Source of the DNA: an uncultured Pseudomonadota bacterium
Lineage (GTDB): Bacteria > Pseudomonadota > Gammaproteobacteria > Steroidobacterales > Steroidobacteraceae
NCBI GenBank assembly: GCA_946479515.1
Contig: CAMLGF010000001.1
Span: 62,001 to 126,000, forward strand
DNA length: 64,000 nt
Reading direction: 5' to 3'
A model generated the notes under the pieces. It saw nothing but the letters and a program-made list of their open reading frames with translations. It had not been told where the DNA came from and made no database searches. Positions 28,199 through 37,582 of this stretch are shown here, piece after piece. Position 1 is the first letter of the stretch. The number at the start of each line of letters is the position of its first letter. The position numbers and the translations under genes were made by a program.

Positions 28199-29097
28199 AC
28201 GATCGATCGCCGGACCCGGCGCCGGGCGCCGCGGGCCGCGCCTTCGTGGCGCTTCAGCACCTGCTGCCCCAACATGGCATCTCGCGGCTGGTCCTCGCCG
28301 CCACCCGCTCGCGTTCGCCGGGTTTCAAGAACGCGTTGATCAAATTGTTCGTACGCGGCTTCAAACCCGACTTGTCGGACGCCGTGCTCACCGAGCCCAC
28401 GGCGTACGCCAGTTTCAATGATTTCTTCACGCGCGCGCTGCGCCCCGGCGCGCGACCCGTGGATCCGGATACCCGCGCCCTGGTGTCGCCCGTGGACGGC
28501 ACGGTGAGCGAGGCTGGTCGTCTCACCGAGGACCGCCTGCTGCAGGCCAAGGGCCACCACTACACCCTGCGTGCGCTGCTCGCCGGCGACACCGCCTGGC
28601 AACGCACCTTCGCGGGCGGTAGCTTCGCGACTATCTACCTGGCGCCGTACAACTACCACCGGATCCACATGCCGCTGGCCGGGGAGTTGCGCGAGAGCTT
28701 CTACGTCCCGGGCCGCCTGTTCAGTGTCAACCGCACCACGGCGCGTCTAGTGCCCGGACTGTTCTCGCGCAATGAACGTGTGTTCTGCGGTTTCGATGCC
28801 GGCGGTTTGCCTTTCGGGCTCATCCTGGTCGGCGCGCTCAACGTGGGCAGCATGGCCACCGTCTGGCACGGCGACGTCACGCCGCGCAGGCATCGCGAGG
28901 TCACGGCGCTGCCGGTCACCGATCTGCTCGCGCCCACCAACCTGGCCAAGGGCGACGAGATGGCCCGGTTCAACATGGGGTCCACGGTGATCCTGCTGCT
29001 GCCGCCCGGCGCCGTCGCGTGGAACGACACGCTGGTGGCCGGCCAGACCGTGCGCATGGGCGAGCGCATCGGCACTCTGCAGGGCTGGCAGGGGTGA
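28195..29097 (+). CDS. psd: Phosphatidylserine decarboxylase proenzyme
   Basis: A 300-residue inner-membrane enzyme forming phosphatidylethanolamine. It is made as a proenzyme cleaved to give a pyruvoyl cofactor. The cleavage site is the Ser of FNMGSTVILL near residue 265; triad residues lie in SPVDGTV and YNYHRIHMPLAG. Start GTG 28195 overlaps the SCO1 stop, and its own stop overlaps epmA (GTGA at 29094). Psd followed by epmA echoes E. coli, where epmA and psd are also linked. Confidence 0.95.
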   Translation: MNDRSPDPAPGAAGRAFVALQHLLPQHGISRLVLAATRSRSPGFKNALIKLFVRGFKPDLSDAVLTEPTAYASFNDFFTRALRPGARPVDPDTRALVSPVDGTVSEAGRLTEDRLLQAKGHHYTLRALLAGDTAWQRTFAGGSFATIYLAPYNYHRIHMPLAGELRESFYVPGRLFSVNRTTARLVPGLFSRNERVFCGFDAGGLPFGLILVGALNVGSMATVWHGDVTPRRHREVTALPVTDLLAPTNLAKGDEMARFNMGSTVILLLPPGAVAWNDTLVAGQTVRMGERIGTLQGWQG

Positions 29098-30080
29098 GCT
29101 GGCCGGAGTCCTCGCCCGCGGCGACCGACTGGCGCCCCACCGCCGCCTGGCCGGCCATTCGCCGGCGCGCCCAGGCACTGCACTGGACACGCGAATTCTT
29201 CCGTACGCGAGACGTGCTCGAGGTGGATACACCGGCGCTGGTGAACGCGGCGGTATCGGACATCCATCTCGGCAGCGTGCGTGTCGAGTTGCCGGGCCGC
29301 GAGACTCCCCTGTTCCTGCACACCTCGCCCGAATACGCGATGAAGCGGTTGCTGGCCGCGGGCAGTGGCGACATCTACCAGATCTGCCACGTGTACCGCG
29401 GCGCAGAGCGGGGTCGTCAGCACAATCCCGAATTCACCATGCTCGAGTGGTATCGGCTGGGATTCTCGCTCGACGACCTCATGGACGAGGTGGCGGCGCT
29501 GGTGCGCGGATTGCTGGGCGTCGATCTGCCGGTGGAAAAACTGAGCTATCGTGAGGCGGTGGCGCGCCACGCGGGCATCGACCCATTCGCCGCAGACGAG
29601 TCGGAGCTGCGACGCGTGGCCGAATCGCTGGGACTGGACGCAGGCCGCGCCGCGCACTCCACCCGCGACGATCTGCTCGACCTGATCGTGGGTGCACTGG
29701 TCGGCCCGGCATTGGGGGCTGGCTCGCTCACTTTCATGCAGGGCTACCCGGCCACGCAGGCGGCGCTAGCCCGCCTCGATCCTGACGATCGCCGCGTGGC
29801 CTTACGCTTCGAGCTGTATTACCAGGGTATCGAGCTCGCCAATGGTTATCACGAACTCAGTGACGCCGCCGAACAGCGCGCACGCTTCGCCGCCGACCAG
29901 CAGGCGCGGCGCGAGCGGGGCCTGCCGGTGAACGCGCTCGATGCACGCCTCGTGGGTGCACTGCAAGCCGGCCTGCCGGATTGCGCTGGCGTGGCGCTGG
30001 GCTTCGATCGCGTGCTGATGCTCGCCCTGGGATGCACGAGCATCGATGATGTGCTGGCCTTTCCGATGGAGCGCGCGTGA
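29094..30080 (+). CDS. epmA: Elongation factor P--(R)-beta-lysine ligase
   Basis: A 328-residue paralogue of the LysRS catalytic core that attaches (R)-beta-lysine to elongation factor P. Class II motifs are visible: VYRGAERGRQHNPEFTMLEW (motif 2) near residue 100, GIELANGYHEL near 245, and GVALGFDRVLMLALG (motif 3) near 305. It lacks the anticodon-binding domain of LysRS. GTG 29094 overlaps psd. The target efp is only 0.6 kb away on the other strand; the aminomutase gene epmB is not in the window. Confidence 0.94.
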   Translation: MSWPESSPAATDWRPTAAWPAIRRRAQALHWTREFFRTRDVLEVDTPALVNAAVSDIHLGSVRVELPGRETPLFLHTSPEYAMKRLLAAGSGDIYQICHVYRGAERGRQHNPEFTMLEWYRLGFSLDDLMDEVAALVRGLLGVDLPVEKLSYREAVARHAGIDPFAADESELRRVAESLGLDAGRAAHSTRDDLLDLIVGALVGPALGAGSLTFMQGYPATQAALARLDPDDRRVALRFELYYQGIELANGYHELSDAAEQRARFAADQQARRERGLPVNALDARLVGALQAGLPDCAGVALGFDRVLMLALGCTSIDDVLAFPMERA

Positions 30081-30568
30081 TGAGCCATGCAACTCACTGT
30101 TACGATTTCAGCCAACCCGACGTGGCGTACTCGGAGCTGGCGCGCGATCTCGCCGCCCTGCTGTCGGGCGAACATGACCTGATCGCCAACGCGGCCAATA
30201 CGTCCGCTCTGCTCTACGACGCGCTGCCGGATCTCAACTGGGCCGGGTTCTATTTATATAAGAGTGGGGAACTGGTGCTAGGGCCGTTCCAGGGCAAGCC
30301 CGCGTGCGTGCGCATCGCCCTGGGCAAGGGCGTGTGCGGCACGGCGGCGGCACGCCGCGAGACGGTGCGAGTCGAGGACGTGCATGTCTTTCCCGGACAC
30401 ATCGCCTGTGATTCGGCCTCGAACTCGGAAATCGTCATCCCGCTGGTCCGCGGCGCGGACTTGCTCGGCGTGCTCGACATCGACAGCCCCCGGCTGCGCC
30501 GCTTCGACGCCACCGACCAACGCGGACTGGAGGCACTCGCCAGGATCTTCCTGGCCTCTCTCACTTGA
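30080..30568 (+). CDS. msrC: Free methionine-(R)-sulfoxide reductase, GAF domain
   Basis: A 162-residue single GAF-domain enzyme that reduces free methionine-R-sulfoxide with thioredoxin. The three redox Cys are in PACVRIALGKGVCGTAAA and GHIACDSASNSEIVIP, as in E. coli fRMsr. ATG 30080 shares one base with the epmA stop (TGATG); the GTG at 30077 is an alternative. Last gene of the SCO1-psd-epmA-msrC unit; a strong hairpin follows at 30595. Confidence 0.93.
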   Translation: MSHATHCYDFSQPDVAYSELARDLAALLSGEHDLIANAANTSALLYDALPDLNWAGFYLYKSGELVLGPFQGKPACVRIALGKGVCGTAAARRETVRVEDVHVFPGHIACDSASNSEIVIPLVRGADLLGVLDIDSPRLRRFDATDQRGLEALARIFLASLT

Positions 30569-30594
30569 ATGGGGACATTCCTGATTTGCAGCAA

Positions 30595-30627
30595 AAAGGG
30601 ACGGGGCTCGTCGAGCCACGTCCCTTT
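30595..30627. terminator. Intrinsic terminator between msrC and efp
   Basis: A 15-bp stem with one G-A mismatch (30595-30609 paired with 30613-30627) and a 3-nt loop. On the minus strand the stem is followed by a U run (five T from the end of the stem), which terminates efp. On the plus strand the T run is only three long, so termination of msrC is likely but weaker. Confidence 0.8.
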
Positions 30628-30657
30628 GTCCACAGGCAAACAGCCCCGGAGCGCGAA

Positions 30658-31230
30658 TCAGTCGCCCTTGCCCCGCGAGATGTACGCGCCCGTGCGCGTA
30701 TCGATGCGCAGCACTTCGCCTTCGTTGATGAACAGCGGCACGCGCACCATGGCGCCGGTCTCCATCTTCGCCGGCTTGCTGCCGCCCGTGGCGGTATCAC
30801 CCCGCACGCCCGGGTCCGTTTCGACGACCTTGAGCTCGATGTGCGGCGGCGGAGTCACGACCAGCGGCACGCCGTTCCACAAGGTGATGATGCAGACCGT
30901 GCCGTCCTTGAGCCACTGCGCAGCCTCGCCCACGGCCGACTCGCCGGCCTGCAGCTGCTCATAGTTCTCGGGGTTCATGAACGTCCAGAAATCGCCGTCC
31001 TTGTAGAGATACTGCATCTCCGTGTCCATGACGTCGGCGGCCTCGATGGACTCTCCCGAACGATAGCTCTTCTCCACCGTGCGGCCGGTGCGCAGATTGC
31101 GCACCCGGATGCGGTTGAAGGCCTGACCCTTGCCCGGCTTCACGTATTCGTTGTCGATGACGGCATACGGGTCGCCGTCGATCAGCAGCTTCATGCCGCC
31201 GCGGATTTCATTCGTGGTGTAACTGGACAT
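30658..31230 (-). CDS. efp: Elongation factor P
   Basis: A 190-residue translation factor that relieves ribosome stalling at polyproline. It starts at ATG 31230 (MSSYTTNEIRGGM), and the modification loop is EYVKPGKGQAF with the beta-lysylated Lys at about residue 34. The three beta-barrel domains follow and the protein ends TGAYISRGKGD. The Lys at the loop tip fits modification by the EpmA encoded nearby. An N-terminal extension to 31581 was rejected because it has no EF-P similarity. Confidence 0.96.
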   Translation of the reverse strand: MSSYTTNEIRGGMKLLIDGDPYAVIDNEYVKPGKGQAFNRIRVRNLRTGRTVEKSYRSGESIEAADVMDTEMQYLYKDGDFWTFMNPENYEQLQAGESAVGEAAQWLKDGTVCIITLWNGVPLVVTPPPHIELKVVETDPGVRGDTATGGSKPAKMETGAMVRVPLFINEGEVLRIDTRTGAYISRGKGD

Positions 31231-31426
31231 GTGGATTTCCGGGTTTACCCGACTCGCGGGCCTGCAAAAAAGACCGCGCATGATACCGATCCGACCTCCG
31301 GCCTGCCATACGCGCAACAGCCACGCCGAATGTGAGCCGCCTCTCGTTCGGTGGCCCCGGGGTGCGGTGCTAGACTGCCTGCGCTTGCATGAGGGCGCGC
31401 ACGAGGCGCAGGCCCCGGGGAAACAC

Positions 31427-33541
31427 TTGACGGACAATTCAGCCGTACCGCTCATCGTTTTTTCACCGCAACGAGAGCCAGCCGAGTTCATCAACAGCCT
31501 GATGCGCAAGGCAGGTGAGCCCGTGCATTGCACCTGGATCCCGGCCGTGCGCGACCTGGGCGAAGCGCTCGAGCAGCTCAATCCGGAACTGCTGATCTGC
31601 GCCTATGTTTCCGACGCCGACGCCCGCCAGGCGGCCACGGTGCGCGACCAGCTCGCTCCCCAGGTGCCCCTGCTGCTGGTGCGGCCGCAGATTTCCGAGA
31701 ACGACATCGCCGCGGGCATGCGCATGGGCGCGCGCGACGTCATCTCGCTGTCGGCCAGCGACCGCGTGCAGGCCGTGCTCGCACGCGAGCTGCGCGCATT
31801 CCGGCTGGAACGCGCGTTGAACACCACACTGCAGTCCGCCAGCGACTATCGCCGCCAGCTGCAGTCGGTCCTGCAGCGTTCCAACGATGCCATCCTCCAG
31901 GTACAGGAGGGCATCGTGGTGGACGCCAATCAGACCTGGCTGGAACTATTCGGCTACGCGGAAGATGGCGCGATCGTCGGGCAACCGCTCATGGACCTGT
32001 TCGATGAACGCTCGCACGCAGCGCTCAAGGGCGCGCTCGTGGCCTGCGCACAGGGCCGCTGGAGCGATCATCCACTCAAGGTCAATGCGCTGCTGGCCGA
32101 TGGCAGCCAGTTGATGCTCGACCTGGTGCTCACCCCGGGCGAATTCGAGAACGAGCCCTGCGTGCGCATCATGGTGCCGGCGAAGAAGCGCGACGACCGG
32201 CAGCTCACCACCGATCTTTCCGACGCGGTGAAACGCGACACGACGACCGGGCTGCTGCTGCGCCGCCCGCTGCTGGATGCGATCGGCACACGCATCGGTG
32301 CGCCGCCGGCAGCCGGTGTCCGCTTCATGGCGCTGATCCGCCCCGACAAGTTCGCCGAGCTGGAAAAGGACGTCGGCGCGCGGGCCAGCGAGCTGCTCGT
32401 GGCGGAATTCGCCACGCTGCTCAAGGCCTACCTGGGGCCCAACGACATCGCCGGACGCTTCGCCGGCGTGTCCTTTCTCGGGTTGATCGAGCGCGGCAAC
32501 TCGCACGACGTGGAAGCCTGGGCCGAGGCCCTCCTGCAGCGCTTCGGCGAAAACCTGTTCACCGTCGGCCAGCGTACCGTGCATGCGAGCTGCAGCATCG
32601 GTCTCACGGCGGTCCCCACTGCGGGCGCGAGCATCGACGCCGTGGTCGCCGACGTCATCGAAGCCGTCCGGCGGGGCCGATCGCAGGGCGGCAACCAGAT
32701 CTATCACCTCGACAAGGCCGACACCGATACCCGCGTCCAGGCCTACGACAAGATCTGGGTGAAGCACATCAAGTCGGCCCTCATGGAGAACCGCTTCCGG
32801 CTGGTGCAGCAGCCGGTGGCCAGCCTGCAGGGCGAAGACCCCAACATGTTCGACGTGCTGGTGCGCATGCTCGACAACCAGGGCAAGGAAGTGCTGCCGG
32901 CCGAATTCATGGCGGCCGCCGAACGCAACGACCTGCTGAAGAACATCGACCGCTGGGTGGTCGGCGCATCGTTGTCGTTCGCGTCCCAGAAGAAACCCGG
33001 TTGCCTGTTCGTGCGCCTGTCGCGCGACAGCGTGCTCGACACCTCGTTCACCGATTGGCTGAAGACCCAGCTCGCCACGGGCACGCATGCGCCCGCGCGC
33101 ATCTGCTTCCAGATCACCGAGAGCATCGCCGAGCAATACATGAACGCGGCGGTAAAGCAGCTCGGCGAGCTGAAGAAGCTCGGTTTCCGGATCGCGCTGG
33201 AGCGCTTCGGCTCGGGACGGGATCCGTTCAAGCTGCTGCAGGCATTGCCGCTGGACTTCATCAAGATCGATGGCGCGCTGGTGCAGGATCTGTCCGCCAA
33301 CTTCGAAACCCAGGGCATGGTCAAGAAGCTGGTCGAACAGGCCGTCAAGCTGAAGATCGAGACCATTGCCGAGCGCGTCGAGGATGCCAACACCATGGCG
33401 GTGCTCTGGCAGCTGGGAGTGCAATTCATCCAGGGCTATTTCGTGAACGCCCCGGAGGAAGTGACCATCACCGACACCCAGACCATCCGCACGCTCTCGC
33501 CAGCCGCGGCGCCGCCGCCGGCGCGACCAGGTTCGCGCTAA
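31427..33541 (+). CDS. fimX: FimX-like REC-PAS-GGDEF-EAL protein with degenerate catalytic motifs
   Basis: A 704-residue cytoplasmic protein close in length and order to Pseudomonas FimX (691), a c-di-GMP effector for type IV pili. Residues ~1-125 are a receiver-like domain, ~140-250 a PAS domain, ~285-430 a GGDEF domain and ~450-690 an EAL domain. The GGDEF signature is replaced by AGVSF and EAL by DVL (MFDVLVRM); the DDFGTG-type motif reads ERFGSG, while DFIKIDGALV is kept. It is therefore probably a c-di-GMP binder, not an enzyme. TTG 31427 was chosen because GGGG lies seven bases upstream and the product then starts like FimX. Partner fimV is in the same window. Confidence 0.85.
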   Translation: MTDNSAVPLIVFSPQREPAEFINSLMRKAGEPVHCTWIPAVRDLGEALEQLNPELLICAYVSDADARQAATVRDQLAPQVPLLLVRPQISENDIAAGMRMGARDVISLSASDRVQAVLARELRAFRLERALNTTLQSASDYRRQLQSVLQRSNDAILQVQEGIVVDANQTWLELFGYAEDGAIVGQPLMDLFDERSHAALKGALVACAQGRWSDHPLKVNALLADGSQLMLDLVLTPGEFENEPCVRIMVPAKKRDDRQLTTDLSDAVKRDTTTGLLLRRPLLDAIGTRIGAPPAAGVRFMALIRPDKFAELEKDVGARASELLVAEFATLLKAYLGPNDIAGRFAGVSFLGLIERGNSHDVEAWAEALLQRFGENLFTVGQRTVHASCSIGLTAVPTAGASIDAVVADVIEAVRRGRSQGGNQIYHLDKADTDTRVQAYDKIWVKHIKSALMENRFRLVQQPVASLQGEDPNMFDVLVRMLDNQGKEVLPAEFMAAAERNDLLKNIDRWVVGASLSFASQKKPGCLFVRLSRDSVLDTSFTDWLKTQLATGTHAPARICFQITESIAEQYMNAAVKQLGELKKLGFRIALERFGSGRDPFKLLQALPLDFIKIDGALVQDLSANFETQGMVKKLVEQAVKLKIETIAERVEDANTMAVLWQLGVQFIQGYFVNAPEEVTITDTQTIRTLSPAAAPPPARPGSR

Positions 33542-34560
33542 CGCGCCGGGCCCGCCTCGTCCGAGTAGATAGCGGTGCCGGCAGGCGCCGCGCCGGTCGC
33601 CCAGCCGCGATACATGCCGCTGGTGTTCATCGCGAACCCGATGCGGCCTCGCCCATCCATGGCGATCACGCCGCCGTCACCGCCGATGGCACCGATGTCG
33701 GCGATGGTATCGGCAGCCGCCGCCTGCACCGGTGCATTCAACCAGCGCACGCGGTCGCAGACCTGGCGCGCGGCGCTGGCGCGAATGAAATATTCCCCCG
33801 AACCCGTCGCCGATACCGCGCAGATGCCGTCGGCCGCATAGGTGCCGGCGCCGATCAGCGGCGAGTCGCCGACCCGCCCCCAGCGCTTGCCGGTCATGCC
33901 ACCGGTGGACGTGCCGGCCGCGAGGTGCCCCTGCTGGTCGATGGCCACCGCACCCACCGTGCCGCGCGCATGCGTGGGGTCGAGTGGCCTGGCGTGGTCG
34001 CGCCGCCAGTCGAGCAGCTGCTGCCAGCGCTGCTCGGTGCGGAAATACGCCGGGTCCACCTGCGGCAGACCCTGCTCGAGAGAGAACTGGTCGGCGCCGT
34101 CACGCGCCAGCAGCACGTGCGGCGATTTCTCCATGACGGTGCGCGCCAGCGTGATGGGATTGCGCGTGCGGGTGACGCCGGCCACCGCGCCGGCGCGCCG
34201 CGTGGCGCCGTCCATGATGGACGCATCGAGCTCATTGCGGCCGTCGGCGGTGAACACCGCGCCGCGGCCGGCGTTGAACAGCGGATCGTCCTCGAGCACG
34301 CGGATCGTCGCTTCGACGGCATCGAGGCTGCTGCCGCCACCCGCGAGAATCTTCGCGCCGGCCGCCAGGGCGTCGGCAAGGCCGGCGCGGTACGCAGCTT
34401 CCATAGCCGGCGTGAGATCGCCGCGCTGGATGACGCCGGCGCCGCCATGCACCGCCAGTGCCCAGGGCGAGGACCTGGTGGCATCGGATTCTGCCCGCAG
34501 GGCCGGCGCGGATGCGGCGAAGATCAACAGTGTGAGGACGGAAACGTGTCGCCGGATCAT
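33538..34560 (-). CDS. iaaA: Isoaspartyl peptidase/L-asparaginase, exported
   Basis: A 340-residue N-terminal nucleophile hydrolase of the plant-type asparaginase family, degrading beta-aspartyl dipeptides. A signal peptide (MIRRHVSVLTLLIFAASAPA) implies a periplasmic enzyme. Autocleavage should occur before the Thr of HARGTVGAVAID near residue 200; FNAGRGAVFT, GNELDASIMDG-like DASIMDG and STGGMTGKRWGRVGDSPLIGAG are family motifs. GGAGG lies seven bases before ATG 34560. Its stop codon overlaps that of the convergent fimX-like gene (CTAA at 33538-33541). Confidence 0.93.
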   Translation of the reverse strand: MIRRHVSVLTLLIFAASAPALRAESDATRSSPWALAVHGGAGVIQRGDLTPAMEAAYRAGLADALAAGAKILAGGGSSLDAVEATIRVLEDDPLFNAGRGAVFTADGRNELDASIMDGATRRAGAVAGVTRTRNPITLARTVMEKSPHVLLARDGADQFSLEQGLPQVDPAYFRTEQRWQQLLDWRRDHARPLDPTHARGTVGAVAIDQQGHLAAGTSTGGMTGKRWGRVGDSPLIGAGTYAADGICAVSATGSGEYFIRASAARQVCDRVRWLNAPVQAAAADTIADIGAIGGDGGVIAMDGRGRIGFAMNTSGMYRGWATGAAPAGTAIYSDEAGPAR

Positions 34561-34600
34561 CGCAGCACCTCCTCGATTCGAGGCCGCTACTGTAGTCTCG

Positions 34601-35221
34601 ATGGCCATGACCTTCTATGGACTGATCACCTTCTGCGCCGTTTATGCGCTCGCCGTCGCGACGCCGGGACCCGGCATCGCCGCCGTCATCGCTCGCTCGC
34701 TGGCTCATGGGTTCAAGGGGGCCCCGGCTTTCGTGGCCGGCTTCGTCGTGGGCGATCTCGCCTGGTTCGCCGTCGCGGCCACCGGCCTGGCCGCCATCGC
34801 CAGGACGGCGGCCGGCGTCTTCGTCGTGGTCAAGTGGGCGGGCGCTGCCTATCTACTGTTCCTGGCATGGAAGCTGTGGATCGCGCCGGCCGACCGTGTC
34901 GCGGTCGTGGAAGATGATGGCCGGCAGCACGGCTGGCGCGCGTTCCTCGCCAGCCTGATGCTGACGCTGGGCAATCCCAAGGCCATCCTGTTCTTTCTCG
35001 CGCTGCTGCCCACCGTCGTCGACCTCGCCTCGCTGAACGCCGTGCGCGTGATCGAGATCTCGGCGGCCATCGCCATCATCCTGCCGGCGGTGCTGTTCTC
35101 CTACGTGTTCCTCGCGGCGCGTGCGCGCCGGCTGTTCACGACGCCCCGGGCCGTGCGTCGGCTGAACCGCAGCTCGGGCGTGGCCATGGCCGGCGCGGCC
35201 GTGGTCATCGCAACCCGCTGA
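34601..35221 (+). CDS. LysE/RhtB family amino-acid exporter
   Basis: A 206-residue inner-membrane protein with five to six hydrophobic segments and the family N-terminal TPGPGIAAVIARSLAHG motif, plus NPKAILFFLALLP near residue 125. Members export amino acids such as homoserine, threonine or lysine; the substrate here cannot be told. ATG 34601 was chosen, with another ATG five bases downstream out of the same context (MAM). It is divergent from the isoaspartyl peptidase, 40 bp apart, and convergent with parC. Confidence 0.9.
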   Translation: MAMTFYGLITFCAVYALAVATPGPGIAAVIARSLAHGFKGAPAFVAGFVVGDLAWFAVAATGLAAIARTAAGVFVVVKWAGAAYLLFLAWKLWIAPADRVAVVEDDGRQHGWRAFLASLMLTLGNPKAILFFLALLPTVVDLASLNAVRVIEISAAIAIILPAVLFSYVFLAARARRLFTTPRAVRRLNRSSGVAMAGAAVVIATR

Positions 35222-35251
35222 CGCCCCGGTCTTGCGCCCTGGCGGCGGCTC

Positions 35252-35301
35252 CCCGCCTGCACTCGAGGCGGGACTGTCGTTCGCCGCCACAGGTCGACCT
35301 G
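35252..35301. terminator. Hairpins between convergent LysE-type gene and parC
   Basis: A 7-bp GC stem (CCCGCCT at 35252-35258 with AGGCGGG at 35266-35272) is followed by a perfect 12-bp palindrome CAGGTCGACCTG (35290-35301). Neither has a U run, so termination is only suggested by position between two convergent stop codons. Confidence 0.35.
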
Positions 35302-35322
35302 GCGCGACGAGCCAGTGATTCT

Positions 35323-37560
35323 CTATTCCGTCTCGAGCACGTCAACCGTGCGCCAGCCGCGCGGCAGCACCGCACCACGCTGCGCGCGCTCGCCGCGATA
35401 GTCCTTCAGGTCCCTCCACTCGATGGTCATCTTGCGATCGCCGGATCGCACGATCAGCGATCTGTCCTTCGGCACCACGGTCATGCCGGTGAGGAAGTCT
35501 TCGCGCGAAGCGAATTTCTTCGCCGGGATGTCGAACAGCTTGTTGCCCTTGCCGCGCGGCAGCTCCGGCACGTCCTTGACCGGGAACACGAGTAGTTTGC
35601 CGCCCTCGGAGGTGACGGCGACCAGCGCATCGTCACCGGGCACGGGCGCCGGCGGCAGCACCAGCGCGCCCGCGGGCAGGCTCAGCAGGCTCTTGCCGGC
35701 CTTCTTGCTGGCGTAGGCCTCCTTGAGGCGCACCGTGAAGCCATAGCCGGCATCACTCGCGACCAGCCACAGGTCGTCGGGCTCGCCGATCATCACGCCG
35801 CGCCACTTCGCGCCATCCGGCGGGTCCACGCGCGAGGACAGGGGTTCGCCCAGACCGCGCGCCGAGGGCAGCGAGTGCGCCACGAGGCTGTACGCGCGTC
35901 CGGTGGAATCGAGGAACACGGCCTGCTGCACGCTGCGACCCTTGGCGGCATGCTGGTACTCGTCGCCGGACTTGTACTGCAGCGTGCGCGGATCGATTTC
36001 GTGGCCCTTGGCCGAGCGCACGAAGCCGCCTTTCGACAAGACAATCGTCGCGGGCTCGTTGGCCACCAGCTGAGACTCGTCGATCGCGACCGCCGCTTCG
36101 CGCTCCACGATCTTCGTGCGCCGCTCATCGCCGTACTTCTGCGCGTCCGCTTCGATCTCGGTGGCGATGAGCTTCTTCAGTTTCGCCTTGGACTTGAGCG
36201 TCGACTCGATGTCCTCCTTCTCCTCGCGCAGCTTCTTCTGCTCGTCGCGGATCTTCATCTCCTCGAGCTTCGCCAGGTGCCGCAGCTTGGTCTCGAGGAT
36301 GGCTTCGGCCTGGATGTCCGAGAGCTTGAAGCGCTTCATGAGCACGGGCTTCGGCTCGTCCTCGCGGCGGATGATGCGGATCACCTCGTCGAGATTGAGG
36401 TACGCGGCGAGCAATCCGTCCAGGATGTGCAGGCGTTTGTCGACCTTGTCGAGCCGATACTGCAGGCGCCGCGTGACCGTCTGCGTGCGGAAGGTGAGCC
36501 AGTCATTGAGCAGGTCGCGCAGGCCCATCACCTTGGGCTTGCCTTCGAGGGTGATCACGTTGAGGTTGACGCGATAGTTGCGCTCGAGATCGGTGGTCGC
36601 GAACAGATGCGCCATGAGCTGCGCCACGTCGGCGCGCTTCTTGGGCTCGATGACGATGCGAATCGGCTCCTCGTGGTCGGACTCGTCGCGGATGTCCTCG
36701 ACCATGGGCAGCTTCTTCTCGCGCATCTGCGCGGCGATCTGCTCGATCACCTTCGAGCCCGAAACCTGGTACGGCAGCTCGGAGATGACGATGACGTCAT
36801 CCTCCTCACAGTACACCGCGCGCGCCTTGAAGGTGCCGTTGCCGGTGTTGTAGATGGCCAGCAGGTCCGAGCGCGGCGTGATGATCTCGCCGCCGGTCGG
36901 CAGATCGGGGCCCTTCACGTACTTCATCAGCGTGCGCGTCTGCGCATCGGGCTCGTCCAGCAGATGGATGCAGGCTGCAGCAACCTCACGCAGATTGTGC
37001 GGCGGAATGTCCGTCGACATGCCCACCGCAATGCCCTGCGTGCCGTTGAGCAGCACGTTCGGCAGCCGCGCCGGAAGGAAGGCCGGTTCTTCCATCGTGC
37101 CGTCGAAGTTCGGTTGCCAGTCGACCGTGCCGTCGGAGAGCTCGGCGAGCAGTACCTCGGCATATCGCGTGAGCTTGCTCTCGGTGTAACGCATGGCCGC
37201 GAACGACTTCGGATCGTCGATCGAACCCCAGTTGCCCTGGCCATCGACGATCGGGTAGCGATAGCTGAAGTTCTGGGCCATGAGAACCATGGCCTCGTAA
37301 CAGGCACTGTCGCCGTGCGGATGGAACTTGCCGATCACGTCGCCCACGGTACGCGCGGACTTCTTGTGCTTGCTGACCGCCGACAGCCCCAGCTCACTCA
37401 TGGCGTAGACGATGCGCCGCTGCACCGGCTTCAACCCGTCGCTGAGCGACGGCAGCGCGCGATCGAGGATGACGTACATCGAATAGTCGAGGTAAGCCTT
37501 TTCCGTGAAGGTGCGGAGCGGTTGCTTCTCCACGCCTTCGAAATTCATTTCATCTTGCAC
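35323..37560 (-). CDS. parC: DNA topoisomerase IV subunit A
   Basis: A 745-residue subunit that decatenates daughter chromosomes together with ParE. The active-site Tyr is in [12 protein letters not shown] near residue 124. The quinolone-determining region [12 protein letters not shown] keeps the sensitive-type Ser and Glu. A long coiled-coil (~370-480) and a C-terminal wrapping domain follow. GTG 37560 was chosen; an ATG lies 12 bases downstream. It follows parE by 22 bp on the same strand. Confidence 0.97.
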   Translation of the reverse strand: MQDEMNFEGVEKQPLRTFTEKAYLDYSMYVILDRALPSLSDGLKPVQRRIVYAMSELGLSAVSKHKKSARTVGDVIGKFHPHGDSACYEAMVLMAQNFSYRYPIVDGQGNWGSIDDPKSFAAMRYTESKLTRYAEVLLAELSDGTVDWQPNFDGTMEEPAFLPARLPNVLLNGTQGIAVGMSTDIPPHNLREVAAACIHLLDEPDAQTRTLMKYVKGPDLPTGGEIITPRSDLLAIYNTGNGTFKARAVYCEEDDVIVISELPYQVSGSKVIEQIAAQMREKKLPMVEDIRDESDHEEPIRIVIEPKKRADVAQLMAHLFATTDLERNYRVNLNVITLEGKPKVMGLRDLLNDWLTFRTQTVTRRLQYRLDKVDKRLHILDGLLAAYLNLDEVIRIIRREDEPKPVLMKRFKLSDIQAEAILETKLRHLAKLEEMKIRDEQKKLREEKEDIESTLKSKAKLKKLIATEIEADAQKYGDERRTKIVEREAAVAIDESQLVANEPATIVLSKGGFVRSAKGHEIDPRTLQYKSGDEYQHAAKGRSVQQAVFLDSTGRAYSLVAHSLPSARGLGEPLSSRVDPPDGAKWRGVMIGEPDDLWLVASDAGYGFTVRLKEAYASKKAGKSLLSLPAGALVLPPAPVPGDDALVAVTSEGGKLLVFPVKDVPELPRGKGNKLFDIPAKKFASREDFLTGMTVVPKDRSLIVRSGDRKMTIEWRDLKDYRGERAQRGAVLPRGWRTVDVLETE

Positions 37561-37582
37561 GGTTTCGTTTTCCCTTGATCGA

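Noticed and set aside
31231..31581. N-terminal extension of efp
   Set aside because: EF-P proteins start at the MSSYTTNEIR-type sequence; the extension overlaps the FimX-like gene on the other strand.
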